Position numbers and translations under genes: made by a program. 64,000 nucleotides of DNA from Variovorax boronicumulans (GTDB lineage Bacteria; Pseudomonadota; Gammaproteobacteria; Burkholderiales; Burkholderiaceae_C): NCBI RefSeq assembly GCF_007677875.1, contig NZ_VEDO01000004.1, positions 62,001 to 126,000 on the forward strand, read 5' to 3'. The notes beneath the pieces are model-generated. The model was not told the origin of the DNA, ran no database searches, and was given only the letters and a program-made list of their open reading frames with translations. Shown in pieces: positions 17,692 through 27,466 of the stretch. Each line of letters begins with the position of its first letter. Position 1 is the stretch's first letter.

Positions 17692-18942
17692 ATGATACCG
17701 AGCATGTCTTCCGCGTCCCGCCACCTGCCCGAGCGCCTGCACGCGCTGCTGGGCGATCTGGCGCATTTCCCCTGGCGCACCACCGCGCACACGCTGCGCG
17801 AGCGCTTCCGTGAGGACCAGCTCGCGCTGACCGCCAGCAGCCTGACCTTCACCACCATGCTGGCCCTGGTGCCGCTGTTCACGGTGGCGCTGGCCATCTT
17901 CACGGTGTTCCCGATGTTCGGCACCTTGCAGCAGGGTCTGGAGCGCTGGCTGGTGCAAAGCCTGATCCCCCACACCATCGCGCGCCAGGTGCTGGGCTAC
18001 CTCACGCAGTTCGCCAGCCAGGCCAGCCGGCTCGGCAGCGTGGGCCTGGCGGTGGTGCTGGTGACGGCGCTGGCGCTGGTGCTGACCATCGACCGCACGC
18101 TGAACCGCATCTGGCGCGTGCCGCCACGGCCGCTGGGCCAGCGCGTGTTGATCTACTGGGCGCTGATCACGCTGGGGCCGCTGCTGCTGGGCGCCAGCCT
18201 GGCCATGACCTCGTACGCGGTCTCGTCCTCGCGGGGCCTCGTGGACAGCCTGCCGGGCGGCGTGCGCGTGCTGCTGGACACTCTGGAATTCGGCCTGCTC
18301 GCGTTGGGCATGGCCGCGGTCTACCGCTATGTGCCCAATACCGACGTGAAGTGGGGGCACGCGCTGGCCGGCGGCATTTTCGTGGCGGTGGGCATCGAGC
18401 TGGCCAAGCGCCTGCTGTCGCTGTACATCGCATCGGTGCCCACGTATTCGGCCATGTACGGCACCTTCGCCACCGCGCCCATCCTGTTGCTGTGGATCTA
18501 TCTGGCCTGGATCATCGTGCTGCTGGGCGCCGTGATCGCGGCCTACCTGCCCAGTTTGCTCGCTGGTGTAGCGCGGCCCACCGCCGCCTACGGTTGGCAT
18601 TTCCACCTGGCGATCGAGGTGCTGCAGCACCTGCACCGCGCGCGCAGCAGCCAGACGCATGGCCGGTCGGCCGGCGAACTCGGTCGCGCGCTGGGCACGA
18701 GCCCATTGCAGCTGGCGCCCGCGCTGCAGGCACTGGTGGCGCTGGACTGGGTGGCGCGGCTGGACGAGGCCGAGCACGGAACGGATGGCGAAGCTGACGC
18801 GCGCTATGTGCTGCTGGCCGAGCCCGACAGCACGCCGCTGGCGCCGCTCATCGAGCGGCTGCTGGTGGACCGCAGTGCGCCGCTGGCCGGGCTGTGGGAC
18901 CGTGGCCGCTGGGACGCGCTGCGGCTGCGTGATGCGCTATAG
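17692..18942 (+). CDS. YihY/BrkB-family inner-membrane protein with C-terminal helical extension
   Basis: 416 residues from ATG 17692, which GGGG at 17683-17686 precedes; ATG 17704 is the alternative. Six membrane helices cover about residues 40-295. DQLALTASSLTFTTMLALVP and GTFATAPILLLWIYLAW are YihY signature segments. After the membrane part come about 110 soluble residues (GRSAGELGRALGTSPLQLAP, then a segment ending in YVLLAEPD) that look like a small winged-helix-like domain, seen in longer family members. Early annotation as ribonuclease BN is considered wrong. The role is unknown. Confidence 0.88.
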   Translation: MIPSMSSASRHLPERLHALLGDLAHFPWRTTAHTLRERFREDQLALTASSLTFTTMLALVPLFTVALAIFTVFPMFGTLQQGLERWLVQSLIPHTIARQVLGYLTQFASQASRLGSVGLAVVLVTALALVLTIDRTLNRIWRVPPRPLGQRVLIYWALITLGPLLLGASLAMTSYAVSSSRGLVDSLPGGVRVLLDTLEFGLLALGMAAVYRYVPNTDVKWGHALAGGIFVAVGIELAKRLLSLYIASVPTYSAMYGTFATAPILLLWIYLAWIIVLLGAVIAAYLPSLLAGVARPTAAYGWHFHLAIEVLQHLHRARSSQTHGRSAGELGRALGTSPLQLAPALQALVALDWVARLDEAEHGTDGEADARYVLLAEPDSTPLAPLIERLLVDRSAPLAGLWDRGRWDALRLRDAL

Positions 18943-18953
18943 CGCTGGTGCCA

Positions 18954-19289
18954 TCACAGCTTGATGCGGCCCAGCCAGATGTCGCGGTACATGGCCCAGT
19001 CGCCCAGGAAGCTGTAGAGCGGGCGCTTGAAGCTCGCGGGCTTGTTCTTCTCGAAGCCGAAATGGCCGATCCAGGCGAACAGGTAGCCGCAGGCCAGGCC
19101 GATGAAGAGCCAGCGCCAGTCCTCCGTGGCCACGAGCACGGCCAGGCAGACCAGGCCCAGCGTACTGCCGACGAAGTGCAGCCGTCGGCAGGTGCGGTCG
19201 CGGTGCTCGGACAGGTAGAACGGGTAGAACTCGGCGAAGCTCCTGAACTGGCGCGGATCGACGACCGCGGCCGAGGGAAGAATGCTCAT
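18954..19289 (-). CDS. DUF962/Mpo1-like membrane protein
   Basis: 111 residues. FAEFYPFYLSEHRDRTCRRL and HFVGSTLGL near the start, and IGHFGFEKNKPASFKRPLYS later, are the conserved motifs of the DUF962/Mpo1 family. In yeast, Mpo1 is an Fe-dependent dioxygenase of 2-hydroxy fatty acids. The His residues (in SEH, LHFVGS and GHFGFEKN) are in the right places. Two membrane hairpins are likely. The start at ATG 19289 has a good AAGGAGA ribosome site. It is convergent with the YihY-type gene. Confidence 0.85.
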   Translation of the reverse strand: MSILPSAAVVDPRQFRSFAEFYPFYLSEHRDRTCRRLHFVGSTLGLVCLAVLVATEDWRWLFIGLACGYLFAWIGHFGFEKNKPASFKRPLYSFLGDWAMYRDIWLGRIKL

Positions 19290-19414
19290 GCGATGTCTCC
19301 TTGGCCCTGTCGCGGCAGGGCTGTCGGTCATCGTAACGCCTGGACATCGGCCGCGGCGCGGAGGCGACGGCCAGCGTGCCCCCGCAGCCTGCGCCAGGCG
19401 CAACGGGTCCGCCC

Positions 19415-20233
19415 TCAGCGCGACAGGAAATCGCGGATCGCGAACAGGGTGTCGTCGGGGGTCTCGGTCATCTGGTGGTGGCCCACGGGCGGCAGCACCA
19501 CCTGCACGGTCTTGCCGGCGGCGCGGGCCTTGGCGATCAGGCCTTGGGCGGCCTTGGGCGGCGTCATCTGGTCCTGCGCGCCGAGCACGAACAGCACCGG
19601 GCAGGCGATCTGCGCGATCGCGGCCTCGCCGTTGCCGTAGCGGTCGCAGGCGAGAAAGCCGCGGTGGAACACGTTGGCATCGCGGTTGCTGCGCAGGACG
19701 CGCCGGCCCAGCGCGAGGCTGGCGCCATAGACCCAGGTGCCCGGGCCCAGCGCCGAGGGCGGCGCGGCCAGTGTGGAGCGCGAGAACAGATTGACCATCC
19801 TGAGCGCGGCTTCGGGGTCGTTCTGCGAGGCGTCGAGCAGGGCCTGCGAGACCTTCATCGGGAAAGCCGTGCCGACCAGCACCAGCTGCGTGACGCGCTC
19901 ACCGAGCCGCGCCGCGGCTTCCAGAGCGATCAGCGAGCCCCAGCTGTGGCCGACCAGTGCAGCGCGCTGCACGCCGGCCGCATCCAGCAGCGCAGTGATG
20001 AAGTCTGCCGCCTGCTCGACCGAGGAGGGCGCCTCGCCTGCGCTGCGGCAGTGCCCGGGCAGGTCCACGGCCAGCACGTTGAAGCCGTGGTGCGCGAGGT
20101 AGCGGCTCTGCAGGATCCAGACGCTGTGGTCGTTCAGGACGCCGTGGATGAAGACGACGGTGGGCTTGGCCGCATCGAAGGGCTTGCCGCCCGTGTAGCA
20201 GTAGGTGGGCGCGCCTTGGACTTGAAGAATCAT
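19415..20233 (-). CDS. Alpha/beta hydrolase
   Basis: 272 residues with a complete catalytic set: nucleophile Ser in GHSWG, Asp in LGAQDQMT and His in PVGHHQM. The oxyanion region is VVFIHGVLND and the usual DLPGHCRS follows. No signal peptide is present, so it is cytoplasmic. The substrate is unknown. ATG 20233 overlaps the stop of the upstream sulfhydrylase gene by four bases, so the two are co-translated. Confidence 0.88.
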   Translation of the reverse strand: MILQVQGAPTYCYTGGKPFDAAKPTVVFIHGVLNDHSVWILQSRYLAHHGFNVLAVDLPGHCRSAGEAPSSVEQAADFITALLDAAGVQRAALVGHSWGSLIALEAAARLGERVTQLVLVGTAFPMKVSQALLDASQNDPEAALRMVNLFSRSTLAAPPSALGPGTWVYGASLALGRRVLRSNRDANVFHRGFLACDRYGNGEAAIAQIACPVLFVLGAQDQMTPPKAAQGLIAKARAAGKTVQVVLPPVGHHQMTETPDDTLFAIRDFLSR

Positions 20234-21540
20234 GCTGCTTTCTCCGCCGCCTTCAGGGCCCGCTTGAGGTCGTCGACGAGGTCGTCGGCATCCTCCAGTC
20301 CGATCGAGAGCCGGATGGTGCCTTGCGTGATGCCGCCGGCCGCTAGCGCCTCGTCGCTCATGCGGAAGTGCGTGGTGCTGGCCGGGTGGATGACCAGGGA
20401 ACGGCAGTCGCCCACATTGGCCAGGTGACTGAAGATCTTGAGCGTCTCGATGAACTTCTTGCCCTGTTCGCGGTTGCCCTTGAGGTCGAAGCTGAACACC
20501 GAACCCGCGCCGCGCGGCAGCAGCTTGTTGGCCAGCCCGTGGCTGGGGTGGCTCTCCAGCAGCGGATGGCCCACGCGCGCCACGAAGGGCTGGGCGGCCA
20601 GGAACTCCACCACCTTGCGCGTGTTGGCCATGTGGCGCTCCATGCGCAGCGGCAGCGTTTCGATGCCTTGCAGGATCAGCCAGGCCGTGTGCGGGCTCAT
20701 GCAGGCGCCGAAGTCGCGCAGGCCCTCGCGGCGCGCGCGCAGCAGGAAGGCGCCGACCGTGCTTTCTTCCGTGAACACCATGTTGTGGAAGCCGTCGTAG
20801 GCCTGGGCCAGTTCGGCGAAGCGCCCGCTCGTGGCGTGGGACGCGGCCCAGTCGAAGCTGCCCCCATCGACGAGCACACCACCGATCACCGTGCCATGGC
20901 CCGACAGGAATTTGGTGGCCGAGTGGTAGACGAGGTCGGCGCCAAGCTCCAAAGGCTTGATGAGCCAGGGCGAGGTCAGTGTGGAGTCCACCAGCAGCGG
21001 CACGCCGGCGTCGTGGGCGATGGCCGAGACGGTGGGGATGTCCAGCACGTCCAGGCCCGGGTTGCCCACGGTCTCGCCGAACAGCAGGCGCGTTTCGGGG
21101 CGGATCGCTGCGCGCCAGCCGTCGATGTCGCCGGGCTTGACGAACGTCGTGTCGATGCCGAAACGCCGCATCGTGTAGTGCAAGAGGTTCTGCGAACCGC
21201 CGTACAGCGCCGTGCTCGCGACGATGTGGCCGCCCGCGCCCATCAGCGTGGCCACGGCCAGGTGCAGCGCGGCCTGCCCGCTCGCCGTGGCGATGGCGCC
21301 GATGCCGCCTTCCAGCGCCGCCACGCGCTGCTCGAGCACGGCATTGGTCGGGTTGCTGATGCGCGAGTACACGTGGCCCGCGCGCTCGAGATTGAACAGC
21401 GCGGCCGCATGGTCGCTGGACTCGAAAACGAAGGACGTGGACAGGTGGATGGGCACCGCGCGCGCGCGCGTGGCCGGGTCGGGTGCAGCGCCGGCATGCA
21501 GCGCCAAGGTGTCGAAGCCGGGGTCCGAATAACCGGGCAT
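20230..21540 (-). CDS. metY: O-acetylhomoserine aminocarboxypropyltransferase (sulfhydrylase), Cys/Met PLP family
   Basis: 436 residues. PLP enzyme of the Cys/Met metabolism family. It shows the cofactor-binding YSRISNPTNAVLEQRVAALEGG, YGGSQNLLHYT and the Schiff-base Lys in YHSATKFLSGHGT. The long form, with about 40 extra residues before IHPASTTH, is typical of O-acetylhomoserine sulfhydrylases rather than cystathionine gamma-synthases. It would make homocysteine (or methionine) from O-acetylhomoserine and sulfide. The start is ATG 21540 (MPGYSDPGFDTLALHAG). Confidence 0.92.
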   Translation of the reverse strand: MPGYSDPGFDTLALHAGAAPDPATRARAVPIHLSTSFVFESSDHAAALFNLERAGHVYSRISNPTNAVLEQRVAALEGGIGAIATASGQAALHLAVATLMGAGGHIVASTALYGGSQNLLHYTMRRFGIDTTFVKPGDIDGWRAAIRPETRLLFGETVGNPGLDVLDIPTVSAIAHDAGVPLLVDSTLTSPWLIKPLELGADLVYHSATKFLSGHGTVIGGVLVDGGSFDWAASHATSGRFAELAQAYDGFHNMVFTEESTVGAFLLRARREGLRDFGACMSPHTAWLILQGIETLPLRMERHMANTRKVVEFLAAQPFVARVGHPLLESHPSHGLANKLLPRGAGSVFSFDLKGNREQGKKFIETLKIFSHLANVGDCRSLVIHPASTTHFRMSDEALAAGGITQGTIRLSIGLEDADDLVDDLKRALKAAEKAA

Positions 21541-21639
21541 GCGGGGGTCTCCTCCAGGGGGAACGGGGTCAGTTTGCGGGCGATTGTGGGCTATATTCCC
21601 GGGGCAGTTCCGCGTCGCGGATGATCTACAGGAGGCCCC

Positions 21640-22095
21640 ATGAAAGTCAGCGACATTCTGCGCGTCAAAGGCAACACGCTCTACACCGTCACGCCGGACG
21701 AGGAACTGGCGGGCGCCGTGACCATCATGTCGGAGAAGGACATCGGCTCGCTGGTCGTCATGGACCACGGTGACCTGGTCGGCATGCTGACTTTCCGCGA
21801 GGTGATCCAGACCATCGTCAAGAACGGGGGCGCGCTGGGCACGACGCTGGTGCGCACGGCCATGGACGACGCGCCGCTGACCTGCACGGCCGAAACGGAA
21901 CTGGACGAGGTGCGCCGCATGATGCTGGAGCGCCACGCACGCTACATGCCCGTGATGGACAAGCGCATGCTGATGGGCGTGATCAGCTTCTACGACGTGG
22001 CCAAGGCCGTGGTGGACAGCCAGAACTTCGAGAACAAGATGCTCAAGGCCTACATCCGCGACTGGCCGGGCGAGGACGAAGACGGCAAGGCCTGA
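21640..22095 (+). CDS. Tandem CBS-domain protein
   Basis: 151 residues made of two CBS domains (about 1-65 and 75-140). The first begins MKVSDILRVKGNTLYTVTPDE and the second contains TELDEVRRMMLERHARYMPV. CBS pairs bind adenosyl nucleotides and act as energy or redox sensors, but stand-alone ones have no single function. A strong CAGGAGG ribosome site precedes the ATG. The end is convergent with phaZ, six bases apart. Confidence 0.9.
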   Translation: MKVSDILRVKGNTLYTVTPDEELAGAVTIMSEKDIGSLVVMDHGDLVGMLTFREVIQTIVKNGGALGTTLVRTAMDDAPLTCTAETELDEVRRMMLERHARYMPVMDKRMLMGVISFYDVAKAVVDSQNFENKMLKAYIRDWPGEDEDGKA

Positions 22096-22101
22096 CGCGC
22101 C

Positions 22102-23319
22102 TCACTCCAGGGCATAGACCATGTCCCGCACGCGCGGGTAGATCTCCTGGTTCCAGCGCCGGCCGCTGAACACGCCGTAGTGGCCCACGCCGGTCTGCAC
22201 GTGGTGGATCTTGTGCATGGGCCGCACGCTGGAACACAGGTCCTGCGCCGCCAGCGTCTGACCGATCGAGCAGATGTCGTCGCGCTCGCCTTCCACCGTC
22301 ATCAATGCGGTGCGGCGGATGGCCTTGGGGTTGACCTTGCGGCCGCGCCAGGTCAGCTTGCCCAGCGGCAGGTCGTAGGTCTGGAACACCTTCTCCACGG
22401 TCTCCAGGTAGAACTCGGCCGGCAGGTCGTTGACGGCCAGGTACTCGTCGTAGAACACGCGGATGGTCTCGGCCTTCTCGATCTCGCCCTCGAGCAGGTA
22501 CTTGTACATGTCCTTGTACTGCTGCTGGTGCCGCTCCAGGTTCATGCTCATGAAGGCCGTCAGCTGCACGAAACCAGGGTAGACGCGGCGCATGAAGCCG
22601 GCATGCGGCAGCGGCACGTGGCTGATCAGGTTCTGCTCGAACCATTCGATGGGCTTGCTGGTGGCCAGTGCGTTCACGCTGCTGGGGTTCACGCGGCAAT
22701 CCACCGGGCCGGCCATCAGCGTGAGGCTGCGCGGCTGGGCCGGGTGGTCGTCCTCGGCCATGATGGCCGTGGCCGCGAGCGCCGCCACGCAGGGCTGGCA
22801 GACCGCCATCACGTGCGTGCCCGGGCCCAGCGTGGCGATGAACTCGATCATGTAGGCGATGTAGTCGTCCAGGCCGAAGGCGCCGTGCCTGAGGCCCACG
22901 TCGCGCGCGTTGTGCCAGTCGGTGATGTAGACGTCGTGGTCGCGCAGCAGCGTGCGGGCCGTGTCGCGCAGCAGCGTGGAGAAGTGGCCCGACAGCGGCG
23001 CCACGAGCAGCATGCGCGGCTGGGCCGGCGTGTGCGGCTGCAGTGTGCGCTTGAAGTGCAACAGGCTGCCGAAGGGCTTTTTGAGCGTGACCTCCTCGGT
23101 GACGGGCACGGCCACGCCGTCGACGACGGCCTGCTCGATGCCGTAGGCGGGCCGGCTGTGCGTGAGGCGCATGCGCGAGAGCACCGTGCACGCCGCAGCC
23201 CAGGAGCGCAGCGGGCTGCGGTCCGTGTCGTTGAACCACAGCGAGGCGCCCAGGGACTGGGCCAGCAGCCGCATCGGCGACGTGAGGTCGGACTGGAGCT
23301 GGTAGGCCTGGTACAGCAT
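22102..23319 (-). CDS. phaZ: Intracellular polyhydroxyalkanoate depolymerase
   Basis: 405 residues. Degrades intracellular PHB granules to recycle stored carbon. It has an alpha/beta fold in which the nucleophile is Cys instead of Ser (VMAVCQPCV), as in Ralstonia PhaZ1. The Asp in EGERDDICSIG and the His in GVGHYGVFSGRRW complete the triad. The protein begins MLYQAYQLQSDLTSPMR with no signal peptide, consistent with an intracellular enzyme. It lies divergent from the GST gene across 135 bases. Confidence 0.94.
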   Translation of the reverse strand: MLYQAYQLQSDLTSPMRLLAQSLGASLWFNDTDRSPLRSWAAACTVLSRMRLTHSRPAYGIEQAVVDGVAVPVTEEVTLKKPFGSLLHFKRTLQPHTPAQPRMLLVAPLSGHFSTLLRDTARTLLRDHDVYITDWHNARDVGLRHGAFGLDDYIAYMIEFIATLGPGTHVMAVCQPCVAALAATAIMAEDDHPAQPRSLTLMAGPVDCRVNPSSVNALATSKPIEWFEQNLISHVPLPHAGFMRRVYPGFVQLTAFMSMNLERHQQQYKDMYKYLLEGEIEKAETIRVFYDEYLAVNDLPAEFYLETVEKVFQTYDLPLGKLTWRGRKVNPKAIRRTALMTVEGERDDICSIGQTLAAQDLCSSVRPMHKIHHVQTGVGHYGVFSGRRWNQEIYPRVRDMVYALE

Positions 23320-23454
23320 GCAATGACTCGTGGAGTGGAGCGGTCTGCAGTGCTGAGGCAAGTTGCGGGCCATGTTGCACGGTCCGGTTTGTATGCCAGC
23401 CGGCCAACGGCTGGCACAGCGTTTGCTGCGCATGCTGCTACTGGAGGCGACGAC

Positions 23455-24114
23455 ATGGCGACCAAGGCGCAACTTACGATCAGCAGCAAGAACTACGGAG
23501 CCTGGGCCCTGCGCGGCTGGCTCATGGCCAAGCTCGCGGGCCTGGAGTTCAACGAGCACGTGGTGTCGCCCGACGATCCGGCCATGAAGGCCGAGATGCT
23601 GCTGCTGTCGTCTTCCATGCGCGTGCCTTCGCTGCAGAACGGCAAGGTGCACGTGTGGGACACGCTGGCCATCGGCGAGTACCTCAACGAGATCAAGCCC
23701 AAGGCCGGCTTGCTGCCGGCAGATCAGGCGGCGCGCGCGCACTGCCGCGCGATCTGCGGCGAGATGCACTCGGGTTTCTCGGCGCTGCGCTCTTCGCTGC
23801 CCATGAACATCAAGGCGCACTTTCCGGGCTTCAAGATCTGGTCGCGCGCGCAGGCCGATGTGGACCGCATCCTCGAGATCTGGACCGAGTGCCTTGAGAC
23901 CTATGGCGGCCCCTACCTGTTCGGCGACAAGCCCTGCATCGCCGATGCGATGTACGCGCCCGTGGTCACGCGCTTTCTGACCTACGACGTGCCGCTGCCG
24001 CCGGCCTGCGTGGACTACTGCAAGCAGATGATGGCGCTGCCCGCGCTCAAGGAATGGATCGCCGAGGCCCGCAAGGAGCCCGACGAGATCGATGAACTCG
24101 ACGCGGAGTTCTGA
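23455..24114 (+). CDS. Glutathione S-transferase family protein
   Basis: 219 residues. The N-terminal thioredoxin-like half includes MRVPSLQNGKVHVWDTLAIG, continuing EYLNE, which carries the usual Val-Pro turn and the glutathione-binding acidic pair (here Asp-Thr). The C-terminal helical half has the N-capping PCIADAMYAPVV. The start has a good GGAGG site. The substrate is unknown. It is placed between phaZ and a cupin gene, and no functional link is evident. Confidence 0.9.
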   Translation: MATKAQLTISSKNYGAWALRGWLMAKLAGLEFNEHVVSPDDPAMKAEMLLLSSSMRVPSLQNGKVHVWDTLAIGEYLNEIKPKAGLLPADQAARAHCRAICGEMHSGFSALRSSLPMNIKAHFPGFKIWSRAQADVDRILEIWTECLETYGGPYLFGDKPCIADAMYAPVVTRFLTYDVPLPPACVDYCKQMMALPALKEWIAEARKEPDEIDELDAEF

Positions 24115-24144
24115 CGATGGCGGCCGTCCGGGCCGCCGCGTCCT

Positions 24145-24567
24145 TCACTTCCAGGGGGTGGGCGCCGGCACGTCGCAGACCGGCTCCACGTCGACCGACT
24201 TGAAGTCCGCCGGCGAGACGATCTCCAGATACTCCATGTCGGGCGAATAGTCGAACAGGTAGTGGCGGATGCCGGGGCGCTGGTGCACCACGTCGCCGGC
24301 CTCGACCAGGGTCTCCTTGTCCTCGTACATGAAGCGCGCCCAGCCCTTGACCATGATGACGATCTGGAAGTCCGCCTCATGGCGGTGCCAGCCGGTGCCC
24401 TGCTCTGGTGCCATGTTGGCCTTCACGAGGTGCGCGATCACCTTTCCGTGCGTGGCGTCGGCGATGCCGAGGTCGCGGTAGAGAAAGAAGTCGCGCAATC
24501 CGCCGCTCACGTAGGGCGTGTCGCCCTCCTTGACGTGGGAAAACTTGGTGCTTGTGCGGTCCAACAT
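24145..24567 (-). CDS. Cupin-domain protein
   Basis: 140 residues. The single cupin barrel includes GTGWHRHEADFQIVIMVKGW with the metal-binding His-x-His and Glu, and EAGDVVHQRPGIRHYLFDY with the second-motif His. It is therefore probably a metal-binding small cupin. Possible roles are sugar or aromatic dioxygenase-type or sensor, and none can be chosen from sequence. The ATG at 24567 is preferred because longer in-frame forms are not protein-like. Confidence 0.85.
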   Translation of the reverse strand: MLDRTSTKFSHVKEGDTPYVSGGLRDFFLYRDLGIADATHGKVIAHLVKANMAPEQGTGWHRHEADFQIVIMVKGWARFMYEDKETLVEAGDVVHQRPGIRHYLFDYSPDMEYLEIVSPADFKSVDVEPVCDVPAPTPWK

Positions 24568-24684
24568 GGCTTGCCTTTCGCTGTGAAGGGGTTCCACACC
24601 GGTGAGGGGTGCCTTGCATGCGAAGCATGAACCGTTCCCAGTCTGTCCACCGTCCATCGCGAGGGGCTGGCCGATAATCGCGCC

Positions 24685-25779
24685 ATGAGCGGCAACACCT
24701 TCGGCACACTTTTCGCAGTCACCAACTTCGGGGAATCGCACGGTCCGGCCATCGGCTGCGTGATCGATGGCTGCCCGCCGGGCATGGAACTGACCGAGGC
24801 CGACATCCAGGTCGAGCTGGACCGCCGCCGCCCCGGCACCAGCCGCCACGTGACCCAGCGCGCCGAGCCCGACCGGGTCGAGATCCTCTCGGGCGTCTAC
24901 GAGGGAAGGACCACCGGCACGCCGATCGCGCTGTTGATCCGCAACACCGACCAGCGCAGCAAGGATTACAGCGCCATCGCGCAGAGCTTTCGCCCCGGCC
25001 ACGCCGATTACACCTACTGGCACAAGTTCGGTATCCGCGACCCGCGCGGCGGCGGCCGTTCCTCGGCCCGGCTCACGGCGCCCACGGTGGCGGCCGGCGC
25101 GGTGGCGAGGAAGTGGCTGCGCGAACGTTATGGCGTGCAGTTCCGCGGCTGCATGACGCAGGTCGGCGAGATCGCGATCCCGTTCGAGAGCTGGGACCAT
25201 GTGCCGAACAACCCCTTCTTCGCACCGATCGCCGACGTCTCGCAACTGGAGGTCTACATGGACCGGCTGCGCAAGGCCGGCGATTCCTGCGGCGCCCGCG
25301 TGCGCGTGACGGCCAGCGGCATGCCGGTGGGCCTGGGCGAGCCGCTGTTCGACAAGCTCGACGCCGACATCGCCTTCGCCATGATGGGCCTGAACGCGGT
25401 CAAGGGCGTGGAGATCGGCGCGGGCTTCGCCAGCGTGGCGCAGCGCGGCAGCACGCATGGCGACTCGATGTCGCCGCAGGGCTTCCTGTCCAACAACGCA
25501 GGCGGCGTGCTGGGCGGCATCAGCACCGGCCAGGACCTGGACGTGTCCATCGCGATCAAGCCGACCAGCTCCATCATCACGCCGCGCGAATCCATCGACA
25601 CGGCCGGCCAGAGCGTGGAAGTGGTGACCAAGGGCCGGCACGACCCCTGCGTGGGCATCCGCGCCACGCCCATCGTCGAGGCCTTGCTGGCCCTGGTCGT
25701 CATGGAGCATGCGCTGCGCCAACGTGCCCAGTGCGGCGACGTGCGCCAGGCCGTCGGGCCGATCCCGGCCAGCGCCTGA
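24685..25779 (+). CDS. aroC: Chorismate synthase
   Basis: 364 residues. Last enzyme of the shikimate pathway. It converts EPSP to chorismate with reduced FMN. Signatures present are [39 protein letters not shown] and, at the end, [17 protein letters not shown]. The length is normal. GATAAT lies seven bases before the ATG with no clear ribosome site. This could be a -10 for a leaderless transcript, although no -35 is visible. Confidence 0.97.
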   Translation: MSGNTFGTLFAVTNFGESHGPAIGCVIDGCPPGMELTEADIQVELDRRRPGTSRHVTQRAEPDRVEILSGVYEGRTTGTPIALLIRNTDQRSKDYSAIAQSFRPGHADYTYWHKFGIRDPRGGGRSSARLTAPTVAAGAVARKWLRERYGVQFRGCMTQVGEIAIPFESWDHVPNNPFFAPIADVSQLEVYMDRLRKAGDSCGARVRVTASGMPVGLGEPLFDKLDADIAFAMMGLNAVKGVEIGAGFASVAQRGSTHGDSMSPQGFLSNNAGGVLGGISTGQDLDVSIAIKPTSSIITPRESIDTAGQSVEVVTKGRHDPCVGIRATPIVEALLALVVMEHALRQRAQCGDVRQAVGPIPASA

Positions 25780-25897
25780 GCGGCCCGAAACTGCACCGGT
25801 CACAGGGGTTTGACCCCCTTGCGCGATAATCGCCGGTCGGCCCCATCCTGGCGGGCCGGCCTGCTATCCGCTTGGTAGCGCTTGAACCCAGGTATTG

Positions 25898-27457
25898 ATG
25901 ACCGACTCCACCACCGCTCCCGAGGCGGGCTCCACCCCCGCCGCTTCCGCACCGCCGACCGTTTCCTTCTCGCAGCTGAACCTCGCCGAGCCTCTGGCGC
26001 GGGCCGTGGCCGAGATGGGCTACAGCAGCATGACGCCGATCCAGGCGCAGGCCATTCCGGTGGTGCTGACGGGCCGCGACGTGATGGGCGCCGCCCAGAC
26101 CGGCACCGGCAAGACCGCGGCCTTCTCGCTGCCGCTGCTGCAGCGCATGTTGCGCCACGAGAACGCCTCCACTTCGCCCGCGCGCCACCCCGTGCGTGCG
26201 CTGGTGCTGTTGCCCACGCGCGAACTGGCGGACCAGGTGGCGCAGCAGATCAAGCTGTACGCCAAGTACACCCAGCTGCGCAGCGCCGTGGTGTTCGGCG
26301 GCATCGACATGAAGCCGCAGACGCTGGAGCTCAAGAAGGGCGTGGAGATCCTGGTGGCCACGCCGGGCCGGCTCCTGGACCACATCGAGGCCAAGAATGC
26401 GGTTCTCAACCAGGTCGAGTACGTGGTGCTCGACGAGGCCGACCGCATGCTGGACATCGGCTTCCTGCCCGACCTGCAGCGCATCCTGTCGTACCTGCCC
26501 AAGCAGCGCACCACGCTGCTGTTCTCGGCCACCTTCTCCCCCGAAATCAAGCGCCTGGCCGGCAGCTACCTGCAGAACCCGACCACCATCGAGGTGGCGC
26601 GCTCCAATGCCACGGCCTCCACGGTGGAGCAGCATTTCTACAGCGTGCCCGATGAGAACAAGCGCCGCGCGCTAAGGCAGATCCTGCGCCAGCGCCAGTT
26701 GCGCCAGGCCTTCGTGTTCGTCAACAGCAAGCTGGGCTGCGCCCGGCTGGCCCGCGCGCTCGAGCGGGAAGGCCTCAAGACCAATGCGCTGCACGGCGAC
26801 CGCAGTCAGGACGAGCGCCTGAAGGCGCTGGACGCGTTCAAGAAGGGCGAGGTCGACCTGCTGGTCTGCACCGACGTGGCGGCGCGCGGCCTGGACATCA
26901 AGGACGTGCCCGCGGTGTTCAACTTCGACATCCCGTTCAACGCCGAGGACTACGTGCACCGCATCGGCCGCACCGGTCGGGCCGGCGCCTCGGGCCTGGC
27001 GGTCAGCTTCGCTGGTGGCGGCAACGATGTGCGCCTGGTGGCCGAGATCGAAAAGCTCATCAAGAACAAGATCGAGATCGAGCCTTTCGAGTACGACGAA
27101 GACATGCCGCGTATCCGCGAGCAGGGCCGCTTCAACGAAGGCCGCCGTGCATGGGGTGGCGACGACCCGCGCGACGTGATGGACAGCCAGCGCGCGCGCC
27201 CCGAAGGCCGCGAGCGCAGCCCGCGCCGCGCTGCCGCGGCACCGATCGACCCGTTCTTCAACCAGCCCTACGAAGCCCAGCCGAGCGCGCAGGATGCGGC
27301 GCCGTCCTGGGAGAAGGGCGCCAAGCCCGCCGCGCGCAGCGGCGTGTCGGCCAATATCAAGCCCAAGCGCAAGCTGGCGGCCCTGTTCAAGGCACCGGCG
27401 CCCACGCCGGCCGCCGCGCCTGTCGTGGCGCCGCAGCCGGAAACCTCGGCCGGCTGA
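25898..27457 (+). CDS. rhlE: DEAD-box ATP-dependent RNA helicase, RhlE type
   Basis: 519 residues. All helicase motifs are present: Q motif (MTPIQAQAIPVV), I (AQTGTGKT, about 66-73), Ia (PTREL), II (DEAD, 179-182), III (SAT, 210-212), V (ARGLDIKDV) and VI (HRIGRTGR). The C-terminal 130 residues are basic, Pro/Ala-rich and probably disordered, as in RhlE proteins acting on ribosome assembly or mRNA decay. ATG 25898 is taken as start rather than the TTG at 25895. It is convergent with apaH, sharing a hairpin. Confidence 0.93.
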   Translation: MTDSTTAPEAGSTPAASAPPTVSFSQLNLAEPLARAVAEMGYSSMTPIQAQAIPVVLTGRDVMGAAQTGTGKTAAFSLPLLQRMLRHENASTSPARHPVRALVLLPTRELADQVAQQIKLYAKYTQLRSAVVFGGIDMKPQTLELKKGVEILVATPGRLLDHIEAKNAVLNQVEYVVLDEADRMLDIGFLPDLQRILSYLPKQRTTLLFSATFSPEIKRLAGSYLQNPTTIEVARSNATASTVEQHFYSVPDENKRRALRQILRQRQLRQAFVFVNSKLGCARLARALEREGLKTNALHGDRSQDERLKALDAFKKGEVDLLVCTDVAARGLDIKDVPAVFNFDIPFNAEDYVHRIGRTGRAGASGLAVSFAGGGNDVRLVAEIEKLIKNKIEIEPFEYDEDMPRIREQGRFNEGRRAWGGDDPRDVMDSQRARPEGRERSPRRAAAAPIDPFFNQPYEAQPSAQDAAPSWEKGAKPAARSGVSANIKPKRKLAALFKAPAPTPAAAPVVAPQPETSAG

Positions 27458-27466
27458 ACCTTCTGG

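Noticed and set aside
24673-24678. GATAAT just before aroC as a firm promoter
   Set aside because: The hexamer is good, but no -35 is found at normal spacing. It is mentioned with aroC and not listed as a separate feature.
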